DNA from: Glandiceps talaboti | Lineage: Eukaryota > Hemichordata > Enteropneusta > Spengelidae | NCBI RefSeq assembly: GCF_964340395.1 | Contig: NC_135555.1 | Span: 2,750,001-2,812,000 of the forward strand | Direction of reading: 5' to 3' | Length of the DNA: 62,000 bases | Shown: one piece after another, positions 1 to 13,200 of the stretch | Layout of the letters: the number at the start of each line of letters is the position of its first letter | How positions within the stretch are numbered: the stretch's first letter is position 1 | The notes under the pieces: model-generated | Databases searched by the model: none | The model's input: only the letters and a program-made list of their open reading frames with translations | Told to the model about the DNA's origin: nothing | Position numbers and translations under genes: made by a program

Positions 1-1036
1 TAAACGCTTTGCTAACGATATGAATCTGTTCTTTGATAGTATGCGTTTCTTGACTCACTGTTATAACTTTCATACCAAATTCTTGGATCAGAGCAAACAT
101 TAGCTGAGCTTCGTTTAAAATCAACCTGTTAATTTTCCTAGACAAAATCACAATAAATTCATCACTATCGTCTTTTTCATCTCTTATATTTAGTCTTCTT
201 CTAACAAAGTCTGAGAAGTGTTTGATCTGGGTGCCAGTGATCTTGATGTCATCAACAGGCCCCTGTGGTTTGTTGAAACCATACTGGTACCACACTGTGG
301 ATTTTGACATCCCAACGAACAAAGTCCTGAAGCATAATAGAGGGTTTCCATGCTCTCTTTGAAAATCTGATTTCAGCAACACTGGGTAGTCTGTAAATAG
401 CTGATATAATTGGAAATATTCCCCTGCTTTCCAACCCTCTATTGAGATAATTCTAGTGCATAAATCGAACCAATGACTGTCATCACTCGTTAGTTGATTC
501 AGTGTATGAAACAACGGCAGCAGATCATCATGCAATACATGCATCAGATTATCAGGATTGAATCGATTGAAAACCAAACTTGTTCCGTGGTAAAACTCAA
601 TATCAAACGTTGATACGTCTTTAGTTGTTAAATCTACAAAGTTAAAATATTGTGTATTATGGTCAGATATTGAGTTCAAGTCTAGTAATGCCGGGTCGAA
701 ACGTTTCTTTGGTAGTCCATCCTTTATGGAATGTTTTCCATGGAAAAACACAAAACTATCATGAATAGGGGTGTAACATAAGTTACGGAATTTACATATC
801 CTGTTGGTATGGTTTGTTCCTGTGCACCACATAGAACTTCCCTCTAGACTGAGATCTGGATCCGGTAACGAAGCTGTCGGACACCCCTGAGAATAATTCC
901 GGTCGTTGCTAGGAAGACTGTCGTCATGGCAACCGGATGGAGACGTTGATTTGTCATCGTTATGTACGGAAGCGAAGTAGCTATGGGAGGCAATTCCTAA
1001 GAGCAGACCACTCAGTACATATATAATTTGATGCAT
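1..1036 (-). CDS. POMGNT2: POMGNT2-like O-mannose beta-1,4-N-acetylglucosaminyltransferase, N-terminal 345 codons (runs off left edge)
   Basis: Minus-strand ORF from the ATG at 1036-1034, open without interruption to the window edge. By homology it adds GlcNAc in beta-1,4 linkage to O-mannose on alpha-dystroglycan (core M3 glycan) in the ER. Residues 1-20 form a hydrophobic signal anchor, as expected for a type II glycosyltransferase. Recognisable family blocks in order: MWCTGTNHTNRICKFRNLCY (69-88), RFDPALLDLN (112-121), DHNTQYFNFV (125-134), NRFNPDNLMHVLHDDLLPLF (157-176), WYQYGFNKPQGP (249-260) and SRKINRLILNEAQ (299-311), all characteristic of GT61/POMGNT2. N-glycosylation sequons NYS (47) and NHT (75) are visible. 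The vertebrate protein is about 580 residues, so roughly 40% (C-terminal GT61 remainder and fibronectin type III domain) is missing. No intron interrupts the visible part, as in vertebrates where the coding region is one exon. A possible acceptor at 1075-1074 suggests a spliced 5'UTR. Confidence 0.95.
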   Translation of the reverse strand, partial: MHQIIYVLSGLLLGIASHSYFASVHNDDKSTSPSGCHDDSLPSNDRNYSQGCPTASLPDPDLSLEGSSMWCTGTNHTNRICKFRNLCYTPIHDSFVFFHGKHSIKDGLPKKRFDPALLDLNSISDHNTQYFNFVDLTTKDVSTFDIEFYHGTSLVFNRFNPDNLMHVLHDDLLPLFHTLNQLTSDDSHWFDLCTRIISIEGWKAGEYFQLYQLFTDYPVLLKSDFQREHGNPLLCFRTLFVGMSKSTVWYQYGFNKPQGPVDDIKITGTQIKHFSDFVRRRLNIRDEKDDSDEFIVILSRKINRLILNEAQLMFALIQEFGMKVITVSQETHTIKEQIHIVSKAF

Positions 1037-1076
1037 ATTTCATATTCTTGTTTTTATCCAAGACATCACTAACCTG
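1037..1076 (-). other. POMGNT2: POMGNT2 5'UTR with probable 3' splice site
   Basis: Read on the minus strand, a pyrimidine-rich run (gggtttttttgcttcatg) is followed by ttacag, and the AG falls at 1075-1074. The next 37 bases lead to the ATG. This is a plausible acceptor for a 5'UTR intron, a common arrangement for this otherwise intronless coding gene. Seen: the splice-site consensus. Inferred: its use. The upstream 5'UTR exon and start site were not identified. Confidence 0.4.
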
Positions 1077-1725
1077 TAACATGAAGCAAAAAAACCCGTG
1101 AATTATTGGTATATTCAAGTTTGTGGAAACTAAATTGATCAAATGATATCAGTACACTGTGACATGTACACTTATACCTGCTACAAAGCAAAGGAACAGT
1201 CATACACAATCATTTGACTTGGGTTTAACAGAATCGAAATGGCGTCCGAAATTTATGTTACCATGGTTTAATTTCTTCATATTATTGAAAACTAAATAAT
1301 TGGGGACACCATACGTGTATGGAGTACACATCTACAGTTGCAGTTGTCAGCTTTCAGTTCTATTTCTAGTTGTACTCGATCCTTAGCCCCATTCTCGCAA
1401 ACCAGAGCTGTTATTTCTTCTGCGAGACTGCGAAATAACGAACCTCTTGGAGGGGCTCCGGTGCCGGAAAAGAAGCTTATTACTAGTAGTCTATATGGCT
1501 TACGACGATGTTAGGCCCTTACTTCCGTACACGTCACTTCAAGTTATAGTTCCCGTAGCGCCCGTTCCTGTAACAGTTTCCGTTTGCCTGAGACAGCCTC
1601 TTCTACGTTTGTCCTACGGCAATTTCGGGCAAAAGAAAGGTTTGAAATGTGCAGTTTGAACCGCTACATAGTTAACTTTATTACTTAACAACATGCTGTG
1701 GAAAGCATGGTATAGTAAACACAAC

Positions 1726-1804
1726 ACAATACAATACAATACAATACAATACAATACAATACAATACATTACAATACAATACAATACAATACAATACAAT
1801 ACAA
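1726..1804 (-). repeat. (TATTG)n pentanucleotide microsatellite forming the retrotransposon 3' tail
   Basis: About 15 near-perfect acaat/atacaa pentamers on the plus strand, which is TATTG on the element's sense strand. It begins about 15 bases after the retrotransposon stop codon. Short tandem 3' tails instead of poly(A) are known for CR1/L2-type elements, so this is probably part of the insertion rather than an independent microsatellite. Confidence 0.85.
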
Positions 1805-1818
1805 AAATACAATACACA

Positions 1819-2109
1819 TTACTTGTCTGCTGAGGGGATCTTTCGAGATGTATCTAAAAGAAATTTGGCAAAAGGAAGTTTATCATCTGAACCTAGAATA
1901 TACAAAAATTTCTCTTGACTGTTTAAAATGTTAAAATAAGCACATTTCAAAGATATCGAAGAAAATTAAACCTCTCTCTCATTTTCATGTTGTGGGCAAT
2001 GAATAATAAAATGAAATTCATCTTCAACCATTGAGGGGCAATACTTGCAAAATCTTTCATTGGCAGGAATTTTCGGCATACACCTTCTACCCAACTCTAC
2101 ATACATGTA
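1819..2109 (-). mobile_element. 3' end of a non-LTR retrotransposon ORF (decayed fragment)
   Basis: Translated on the minus strand this reads RFCKYCPSMVEDEFHFIIHC, then CPQHENEREV, an in-frame TAA, and (same frame) an LGSDDKLPFAKFLLDTSRK-like tail to a terminal TAA at 1821-1819. The CxxC...VEDExHFxxxC pattern with a following KFLYILG/AKFL block is the usual C-terminal segment downstream of the reverse transcriptase in CR1/L2/RTE-like elements. The fragment is 5'-truncated near 2110, where a stop codon appears, and has one internal stop, so it is dead. Its 3' end runs straight into the (TATTG)n repeat. The exact clade cannot be assigned. Confidence 0.75.
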
Positions 2110-2989
2110 CTAACGCTACGTACTTTCGTAGTTACCTAGTAACTACACTATTATGTGCACGCCTTCGTAAAATATATGTCTGCTCTATTTGAAGGCAAGC
2201 ACTATCCGAGAGAACTTTCTGTAACAAATGACATATTATGTTAAATTACACGAATAAAACTGGAACTTCACAAACAGTGACTACTACAGTATAATGATAA
2301 TTTCTACGTTTTAAATCTCAGGCCATAGACAATGTCTTCCTCCATTATCTATACGCTATTTACTTCTCAAGTTGACTTTCCATCAATGTCTTGTCACCTA
2401 ATCTGATCATGACCCGTTCTCATGTCTCGTTTTGTGCAATTTGCGGTTAACAAGACAATCTATAGCGTCATTCACACCAGCCTTCAATATAAATCATCAC
2501 CCATGAAAATGTAGTAGTCGATGTAACCAGTGTCTCATTGTCATTTCTCAGCATCTACGAAGTACCCTACATACTAGTATAATACTACTACTTGTGAAGG
2601 AAGAAATTGCTGACCTTTGACCAGCCTCTTTGCGCCACCTTCTGCCGACGAAACCCGCAGAGTGAAACGAATTAGAAATAACTTTCTGCAACATTATTAT
2701 AATACAAACATTTAGATCAACCAGAATCAGATACTCTCAAACAATGTCGTACATCTGAGGATTTACTCATCAACTCTAGTTCCGGAACTATATTTGATCA
2801 GCCGTCACAGTTCACGCAACAGTCAAATCAATGCGCTCAGTTTGACGGCTACTTTCTCCGCCGCATCAGCGTTTCGCCTAGCATCAAAGTGCAGTACGAA
2901 ACCAAAGCAAAGATTGTCTTGCTGTGTAATTCTGCAGCCACTAAGTTTGAAGTGTGCAGTCATTTTCTGTTGCAATCTCGGAAGACAAG

Positions 2990-3171
2990 ATGTCTACGGA
3001 AGCAGAAACCCCCGAGCCTGTCGAAAAGACGACAGAAAATCATTTACCAGATATGAAGGAGATGAGATCCGTTGTACTCACCGGTTTCGGTGGTTTAGGT
3101 AAAATGCGTGTGATGAAGCGTCCCGAACCGACTCCACAAGAAGGGGAGGTGATGGTACGAGTGAAAGCTTG
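2990..3171 (+). CDS. VAT1L: VAT1L exon 1 (residues 1-60 and two bases of codon 61)
   Basis: Starts at ATG 2990 in context aagATGt and ends at a strong donor, g|gtaaga. It encodes an acidic, low-complexity N-terminus followed by the first beta strands of the GroES-like domain (VVLTGFGG, RPEPTPQEGEVMVRVKA). The split TG|T codon gives the cysteine of CGMNF. A longer reading frame in another phase across the same DNA is a shadow. Confidence 0.93.
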
Positions 3172-6100
3172 GTAAGATATAAAATTTTCTCTGATGTAAA
3201 AGACTATCAAAAATAAGAGAAAAATGATAACAAATCTATTTCATCCATCTTCTCCGACCAGGTCAGGAATAGATTACGTTCAGAATCCGTACAGAAAGAT
3301 GATAACAATGCATCGTACATATATTAAAAAGTCGAAATAACGTTTATATGCAGCATATTTACAGACTTGATCATAACTTGATAAAATTGCAAATAAATAT
3401 ATATGAACATACACATATCAGTATTTTTGTTTGACAGAAGTCACTTTAAATAACACCCTCAGGCTTGTAATCCAATCCGCCGTTCGAGTAGTTATTCACT
3501 TTTATCGTAATTTTGATTTAAATGAATATTTTTACGGTTCATTGATTCTCTAAAGCTTATGGAGGACTTTTCAATGAAAATCTACCCAGGTTATTTGTCT
3601 GGCAGTAAAATATTCACATAATAGTTGGCTTTAACTCGCTGATTTATTCCTTTATAGTTAATGAGGAACAGTAACACCTTTACACAATGACGTGCTTATT
3701 GTCGGCTGAATTAAGCAGGTCCCTTGTCAATACTCAAGCACATTCATAAGTGTTAGTTAAATCTCCCTATATTTTTTAGGATGTGATAATAGTGACCTCA
3801 CCCTACTGAAATTACCGACCTCCCCTATATAGAAAATGGTTTCTCCCATCGGATACGAACGAATTTATGTAGTTTGCCAATACAAGGCTAGCAATAATAT
3901 CGTCTTCTCAAAATGAAAAAGAAAACCCCCTTTGCATCTCTCATGACAAGTCAAGTTGGGATGGATGTCATTTTGATCAACACCTTCATGATGTGTATGC
4001 AGAAATAAAGTACAAAATAATTAGTAATCAACCAAAATCATTACAGAAGCAATTGAGATATTGATTTAGCCAAACTCATCCTTTTAATAAAATTCATGAA
4101 AATATTTGCAAGTGTGATTAATATTTGACAAAGATAAATTACTAATAGGCAATTTCTCCCATCTTAGTCTAAATATTAAAAGAGAAGCATTTGCATTTGA
4201 ATACAGTTACAACTTTTAATGTTTGATCTTTATTAATGATTAAAAATCAATCATTGCATTTCCTGTCCACAATCAAAACATGTATAAAAATAACTTGGCT
4301 GAAATATCAAAACAGTATTGGACTGATTTCAAAATTTACGACTAGTAGTTTATGGAATACTATAAACAATATTAACTCATTCAAAAAAAAGTCTTCAGAG
4401 AATAAGTTAAAAATATGAAATAATAATAATAATAATACATGTAAAGTGTTGTCCAAGTCACATGTTTACATTGAGGGTCCCCACACAACAGAAGGTTTAC
4501 TTAGCAACAATGGACACCAAAAGAAGCAAATCGGTACGGGAGAACAGATCAAATCAATGATTTAGAAAACGACATGTCTATTTAGGGTCAAAGGATTTAG
4601 AAAATATTGGCTTTCTTTAATAATCAGTTACCTGTATAAAAACATCTATATAAAATGCGAGAGAAACATCAAATTGAAGTTGTCTCTCATTTGAGGATCT
4701 TTGCTGTGGACCACTTTGCCTCATGGGAGTCAGTAGAAATGTTTATGCAATGGTGGAACAATGAATATTCATGACCCCTAAGAGCCTAATGGGGGGACAA
4801 CTTCAATTTGATGTTTCTCTGAAATTGCGCATAATGTACGTGATGTAAAACCAAGACATGACTCTCCCTGCTTCAGAACCCAAAGTTCATGAAAATGTCT
4901 TTATTTCCTGGAGTGGCGTTCCACTTTTAACAGTTATGACAAGATGGCTTTCACCATCATTTGAAGAATAAATTAAATGATTGATGAACACTCTTTCTGA
5001 AGAATATTCCAGAATATCCTGCTAACCCTTGACATCTGGGAAAACTAAAAGTTTAGTATGGTTTTGCTGGGAACTGGGTGAAAATGAAAAGATTAAATTA
5101 ATACCACACTTCTATTTTGAAGGTAACTGAACAGACATCTGTCAGATTCAATGTTGTTGTTCGTAAATCTTGTGTGTTCAACAGGAAGAATTTGACAATG
5201 CAGATCTACAAAATGTACCATCTGGACTCTCATACTAGTCTGTTTCCCATCATTCAAGAGAAATAAATTAAGACATCTGAAACCTCAGAAAAAAACCAAA
5301 GAGAACAGTACAACCTGAAACATTAACAAGGAAATTGTGATATACGATGCTGCATGCAAAAAACATACTTTTTACGTTTCCATGGAAATGAGTGCTGACA
5401 CTTTTTTTCTTTTGCATCGTATAATTCTTGTCATTGACAAACAATCAAGTAATGTTAGAGTGTTCATAAATGTGTTTAAGTTTTAAGTTTGGCCTTTAAT
5501 AACATAATGCTTTGATTATGACAAGTAATGTTAGAGTGTACATAAATGTGACATAATCCGTACATAGCAATTTTATATTATACATTGATTATGACATCCT
5601 GTTTTTAACACTGACTTGTCAAACCCATTTCAATTAGAAAACCACCATTTGTCCATTTACTGATTTATAATTTAATCTGTCTATATTATCTTAGGATTAG
5701 ATCATAATTCCCGTCTTATGTATAAATCTCTTTGATGTATGCCTAGAATACCAGTTGAACTCTTTTGATCTGACTCTCAGGAGAATGGAGATTGTATCTG
5801 TCTATTCATGATGACAGGAATGTTTCAAACTAACTACAAAGTGTCTTATATTGGAGATGACATTGGGCAACTGCCATACATCTGACATTCTCACAAATCT
5901 GAGTCAATTTTCTACTTTCACAAAAAAGAGCTCTTTTCATGGGGTAATACGCTATGAAGATTCCTGTGCAGCGTGATTTCAGTAATAAGGTTTACTATTT
6001 ACTAAAATGTCAGATATAGACTTTAACATGTCTGTACTGATTAAGAATATATCTTACCAGATGTAAACTGAATGTCTTCCGTAAGGGCAAAGTTTTGAGA

Positions 6101-7198
6101 TTGTCGTTCCTACAGACAATTGTTGGAATACAACAGAACATATGTAATAAGTTATTTTTTCTCATTGATTGCTATTTGCTCATTGCTGTTAGTGATCTCC
6201 TGGCCAACCACAACATGTACTGTGACATTTGTTGAGAATGTAAAAAAAAAAATAAGTGCATTGTCGTACCACTTTAGACAACATTTCCTGACAAGAAACT
6301 ATTTTTTCCTTTTTAGTGGCATACAAAAATGTGCCAATAATTTACATCAATAATATTTTCAGGACAAGTGCGCTTTGGTATCGCAAATGCATGTATCAAA
6401 TTTTATTGAATTTGAAGAGTGCATTCTTGAGATATAGCCTAATTACCGAAAACCATTAATTATATAAATTTCTCGTTAATATTCTTGGGATGTTTACCGA
6501 AACCTAATCAGTTCTTGTCACTACCCTACAGAACACATAATAAATTTCACAATAAATTTCGTTTGAATTGAGCCAGTCGTGTTTTAGAAAATGGTGATAA
6601 CGTCGCACCACTTTAGACGACATTTCGTGATGAGAATCTATATTTTTCTTTTTGTGGCCAATCGAAAATATGCCAATAACTTATTAAAACTAAAAGCTAC
6701 ATTAGTAATATTTTCAGGACAGGTGCACTTTGGTATTGCAAATGTGTGTACCAAGTTATAATGAATTTGAAGCGTGCATTCTTGAGATATAGCCTAATTA
6801 CCGAAAATCATTAATTATGTAAATTTCTCATTAATATTCATGATATTTTTACCAAAACCTAATCAAATCTTGCCATTACCCTACGGAATACGTCTTCAAA
6901 ATTTCGTTTGAATTGAGCAAGCCGTTATGGAGAAAACGATGACACAGACAGACACACAGACACACAGACACACAGACTTCCACCCATAAATATATCTCTT
7001 CCTTACGGAAGAAAAAGGACTGAAGTGTGCAGTTGAAAATTTCAGGTAAAATTTTCAAGTTGTATTTGGAACAAAAGTTAAATTAAATACTATCTTAAAA
7101 TGTTTTTTTTTAGCTTAAACGAAATTTATCCATTTACAACTATTTTGAGAAAAGAACATAAATCTAACCTTTGAGTTTCAACAAATTGTCTCATGCTC

Positions 7199-7240
<42 letters not shown>

Positions 7241-10200
7241 ACAATTTCTTCTACCAATGTTTACAATTTTTCCTCTTAAATCTTAGTATTCAACTGTAAA
7301 TAAATCAAAATAAATAATTTAATTCCAATAAAAACAAGTCAGTTTATGTACACATTAAAAACAACCACTCAGTTTATGTACACACAAAAATACAAATTTT
7401 CACCATTTTTTCCTCTTAGCATTCAGCTGAAAATAAATCATGTAATGACAAAAACAAGTCAGTTTATGCACACACAAAAACCTGATTGTCAATTAACCAG
7501 AAGGGCAGTAATTTAAAACATTTATTACATTCTATTGTTTGGTAGGAAGGGTGTGTTATTTATTCAGCAAATTTCATAATTCAAAGTGAGAGCTTTGTAC
7601 TACTGTCAATAGAGGTGAAACAAGATAGCACTGGTTATTAAAATGACTGTTGTTGAGATGTCACCAAACTACTGACATGAAAGGTAAAAGCTATTTCTAG
7701 TTCCCATTACCATCTATATATTCACTGTATTTTTAAAACGTAGGAAAATTGCAGCTTTTTTTACTCAGAGTGACTGACAATGAAATTGTATGATTTTCAA
7801 GTAGTACTATGTACATAGTCGAATATATATAGTTCAAGGTTCCAAGAATCAATTAAACGGTAAATAGAGCCATTTTGAGATGGTAAATTGGAAATGAATG
7901 CAATATTTTAATCTGTCTATGGAATAATATTTGTGATCATTGCATGACCAGTGTAGATGAATCACATTTCACAGTTTGAAAGTGACTATATTTTACTGTC
8001 TATGTGTATATGATGTTCATCATTGTGTTTTAAAAAACTTGGACCCATATCTGCATGAAGACACTTTAGATCTTTCTACGGAACGGCAGGAAAACATGGT
8101 CTCCAAATTTGTACATGTCAAATATGACTAGAAATTCAATTTATCATTTATATGTTGTTATCCAAGTGGTTTTTTTGACCCAGAATTCACCACAAGAAAC
8201 CTTTGTAAAGCACTGAAAAAATCAGGCAAAATTGACCAATTTAATCCTCCGACATTGCTCATTTGGACCGGAAATACCTGTCCAGTACGTAGTTTACCTT
8301 GTTCAACCTCAGACATGATTCAATGGAGTAATGATTGAATGTAGTCTATTGTAATAATATTATCAGTCGTACACAACCATGTGGGAGTCACAGACCAGTA
8401 GACTTGCCATGTATCCAAATGATAATTCAAACTGTCAGCAAGCTCTGTCTACTTTCCAGTGGTAACTAGGGAATGTACTTATATGTAATCAAATTGTGAC
8501 GACATGTCCAGTACAAAGGTTTCACGGTAACCTTTCCTGTGCTATACATCTCTAAGAATACTTGGCAACCGTGAAACCGTTGTCAGATGGAATTATTATG
8601 AAATAATTTTGTTTAGAAAGAAGTGAAAGATAGATTTACCTCATACTTATAATATTTTTTGAAACGTATAACGGAAGGAAACTGAAGAGCACTCTCCAAA
8701 TGTAAAAGACATTTAAAATTAAATTGTAGCTTAAGGCTTCTCTTACATCTTACATTCTACTAGCTGTCATTCAAGGTATTTTCATTTTACCCAAAAATCA
8801 TGCACAATTTTTGTGTGTTCAGAATTCTCTTTTTTGGAAACTATGGATAATTAAATATGTACAACATTTTACAGGGATTTTATTTTAGTGCGAAACTGTG
8901 AATGTTTCTTCCAAGAAGAAATAGAAGTAAATTAGATTATATATATTAGAATCTATATTCTAGAAAATTGTAAATGATTAAAATCTGAAAACTGCAATTG
9001 ATAGCTTGCATCTGTCTTGTTCTGATTCACATGGCTACTCTCATGGATTTAGTATTTACATTCCCTTTGTACTCCACTCTAGGCTGACATGGAATCTGAC
9101 AGATTGTGTTCACATTCTGTCAAGTGTTGGCTCTCCTTAACACAATTTCCTGTTTTTTTCTCAGTCACCCAATCATTATGGTGGCTAGCACCTTTTATTA
9201 TATCAATGGCCACCAAAATTTAATTTCAACTTCAAACATTAATCCTTTTGAGGCAGGCATACTTCCAAGAAATAATCAAACACGTCTTTCATTGTGATCC
9301 TGCCCAAATCCATGTTTGTGGAGGTATACCCAAATCAAATTTACCTATATAATTTTCCTTACTAATTTAAAGGCTAGCTCTCAAAGTTTCTGTGGTACTT
9401 ATATTCAAGAAAGGTTCAATGCATTCTGTTAAAATCAAGAACCAAAAAAGATCCAAAATAGTCTTAAAATCAACCCATTTAAGTATTCAAAATGGCCACC
9501 AAATACTGTTAAACTCCATGGGACAAAAAGAAAAAAGATTGTTGATTTCCTTTAAATCCAAAATCTATTTCTATTATTTCAAAAGGACCAGGAACATGCT
9601 TTCATATGGCATATTTTTGAGAGTTTTAAATATTTAACCACATTTTATGTGATACTAGATTACAGAGACATAGCTGTGAAACATTCTGTAAAATAAATGG
9701 CCTATTTTGTTACCTTATTAGTATTTGTATGAGGCTTGTCAAGAGCAAAGACAGCCTGTTAAGCAACTTAAAACAGATTCTAAAAACCCTTGCAAGAAGT
9801 CAGGAAATGAAAGCAGATTTGTCATGTGAACTGAAGTAGAGGGTTATTGTATTAACTTGCAACAGGCAGGATACAGACTAAGGAAAAATTGGGACTTAGA
9901 GTAGGTTTATTATTTCTTGATGTCTCTCCTAGGTAAGCTTTAAAACTGCCATGGTACAACAAATTCAAAAGATAATGGTAAATTTATAGTGCACTGTTTC
10001 CATGACAATATTTTGACACACAAATGCAGTAGTACTATTTGATCTGAACATCGAGGTTAAGTTTGAAAAGCCAAGTGCAGAAGCAGTGAAATATATTTCA
10101 GCATCACCAAGATAAAAACTAAAGCAACCATGAAAACTCTGAAATGAATTGAGCACCAAATTCTTATAATTATGGATAATTTATTTCTCTCTATTGCAAC

Positions 10201-13200
10201 TAATAATATTTATGCATTTAATCTCCAAATCTGTTGACATCTTTAAAAAAAGATATTGGAAGTTCGAAAGTCAACCTAAAAATGCTTACTGTTGACATTG
10301 AATTGTTTTACTGCCATTTTGAAAACACAAATTCTTGCATATTTTGATGAGATGCAATATTACTATTAGGTCACAGTACTACCAAAAAGCTGATAAGGTC
10401 ACTGACGTAAATTATCTTAGAAGATATTTTCAAAATGTTTTGCCTACTGGCAGTAAAATATTGTCTTTGTGATGCTGAGGATGAAGACAATTACATGTGA
10501 CAGGAATGAAATAAAATCATCAATCTCATCCTTGGAAGGAACATTTGAACATATATTCCCTTGGGCTGTTTTGATCGTAATCCTTCAATATGTCAAACAT
10601 CTGTGTGGAAAAATACATCTGTGGTATGGTATATAATCAAGATGTTTTTAATATTGAATTAAAAAGGTTTTCAAATTTATTCATCTGCATTTTTCAGAAT
10701 CAAATGGAAGCAAGACTATTAGTTCTTAAATACGAAGAAGAGTAATTTCTGCAGTTATTTGTCAGTTTTAAAAAAAAATGTTTTAATAAAAAAATGTTGT
10801 AGCACAACTACATAACTTTTCAAGTGATAATCACACTGTTGCTTGCTTGTGATACTATGTTCATTTGTGTTTATATTTAGTCATTCACTTGACTACCCCT
10901 CACTATTGTTATCTTAGCAAAAGACACCTGGCATGTGACTGTTGCCATGGATGTGGCTTTTGTTACTAGGGAATAGTTGTGATCATTCTCTGACTACACC
11001 TCACTATTGTTAACTTAGAAAAGACACCTGGCATGTGGCTGTTGCCATGGATGTGGCTTTTGTTGCTAGGAATAGTTGAATTATTGTGTTCCTTCATTTG
11101 ACTACCCCTCACTATTGTTATTTTAGCAAAAGACACCTGACATGTGGCTGTTGCCATGGATATGGTTTTTGTTACCTATTAGTTTTTTTGGTTTATGATT
11201 TATCACATCTTTTTTTTCAAACCTAGTTTACATCTCAACAATGTGATCATGAACAATTCTTCATCTAGTCACTCCTAAAAAAGTACTCATCAATTTGCAT
11301 ATTACTAATATAATCATTTTCTCTTGAATAATGCATTAACTAAACACTGTAAGGAGCATCCTGACAACAAATATCTTTGTATTCAGCCGAATAGTTGTTT
11401 TGTTTGCTTTATAAGTAATACAAGGAAAATCCTCACTAAATATCTTTGTATTCAGCCCACTAGTTGTTTTGTTTGCTTTATAAGTACTACAAGGAAAATC
11501 CTCACTAAATATCTTTTTTAGGCCACTAGTTTTTTTTTTACATACATACTTTCAAACGCAGTCAAACATACATACATACATACATACATACATACATACA
11601 TACAAACATGCATGCATGCATGCATACATACATACATACATACATACATACATACATACATACATACATACAAACACTTTACTACTCCTACAGCAGTACT
11701 GAACCTTATATTTCAGTTGTGCTAAGAAGTCATCTATGTACAGGTAAATTACTGTCTCAAACACCATGATCTCATGATACTGACGGTGACTTTGTCGTGA
11801 AAATTAAAGTGACTATCATAAGTATAAATATTAATTCCTCAGAAATTCAATTTCTTCTGATTTCATTCCAAAAAATTGTATGGATAAATTTAACTTGTTT
11901 CTGAAAATTTGTCAGAACTTGACATATTTAGGTTATTCTGCAAATTGCTTTTTCACCTCTCATTCAATGAAATTTTGGCATAAAATTTTTGCCATGTTCA
12001 GCTTCATTCCATGAAATTTTGGTATAATTTTTTTTACTTGTTCAGGTCTCATTTCAAGAAATTTTGGCATGAACAAATTTCACTTGTTTAGGTTTCATAT
12101 AAGATTATTTTGGTCTGAACAGATCGACTTTGTAAGGTTTCTTGCTTGGCAAACATGGTTTTAACAACATAACAGTTTCATATGCCCCAAGGTGCAATGG
12201 CAGAAAATAAAGGACTGTCTATAGGGAAATTATCTGTACTCTCTGTTGGCTCACTTCGATCACAACACACTCTATGGAACAGAAATCAGTTGTTTTTTGA
12301 GCAACGAGTGACTGTTATACAAGTCTACTAAAACAAATTGTTGTATGTCGTATCTCTGTACTATCTGATATGACTTTCACACATTAATAGTTTCTATAAT
12401 TCTCAAAGGTCCAAATATGTAATTTATAGAATGAGTTTGTCAGGTAGAAGTGTCGAACATTGGCAAGACATATGAGATACGACATACAACGATTTGTTTT
12501 AGTAGACTTGTATTACAGTCACTTGTTGCTCAAAAAACAACTGATTTCTGTTCCATAGATCGTAAACTATGCCTTTTTGCAGTATTAATACACAACACAT
12601 GACAATGGGAAAATATGCTTTCTTGCTTACAGGAAATAAAAAGTGATTTTGAAGCCACATTTTATAGTTTACGTTTTCAAGAAATTTCAATTTAGCTTTA
12701 CCTTGTAGTGAAACTAAAGAGTAAATGATATATGCTCAAAACCTGTGTCGTGAAGAGGATTTGATGTTGCCAAGACGATCTACGGTTATACGTTTGCAAG
12801 GGCACACTAAGTACTGCTTAATATCTGGGATTGAAAGATAAAGCTTAATATTGCTTTGCTATAAATGGGAACTTTATTGGTGCAGTGGACCTTGGCAGTC
12901 AGAACTGCCACTCCCCTGCTTCACTCCCACCCCCAGTAATGTTCCTTAATGAGAGTTTAGCATCCAGAGAATTTTATGTTGTCCATTTGAAATGATTGGG
13001 CAGACTACGCAATGTGAATGTAAATTTGACTGAGATTGATGTGACCACACTGATGGGTATCGAATGAATAACTATTCTGTCTGGATATGTTAACAAGAAT
13101 GTCAAACTGATCAGCAATCCATGGTGCATTTCTATCCTAATTACCAATTTTCAGTGCTCTTCAAAAACTGCCCAATTAATGTTAAAGTTACTAGACAAGT

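Larger units (their letters stand above)
1077..2989. promoter_or_regulatory. Head-to-head intergenic region between POMGNT2 and VAT1L
   Basis: The two start codons face away from each other about 1.95 kb apart, so both promoters probably lie here. The parts next to the genes (about 1320-1640 and 2600-2990) keep more CpG dinucleotides than the introns, consistent with promoter DNA. No convincing TATA box or start site can be assigned by eye. The middle is partly filled by a retrotransposon remnant and its pentanucleotide tail, listed separately. Confidence 0.45.

Noticed and set aside
2794-3102. 102-codon frame overlapping VAT1L exon 1
   Set aside because: Out of frame with the VAT1L protein and starting at a non-ATG codon; shadow of exon 1 and the 5'UTR.
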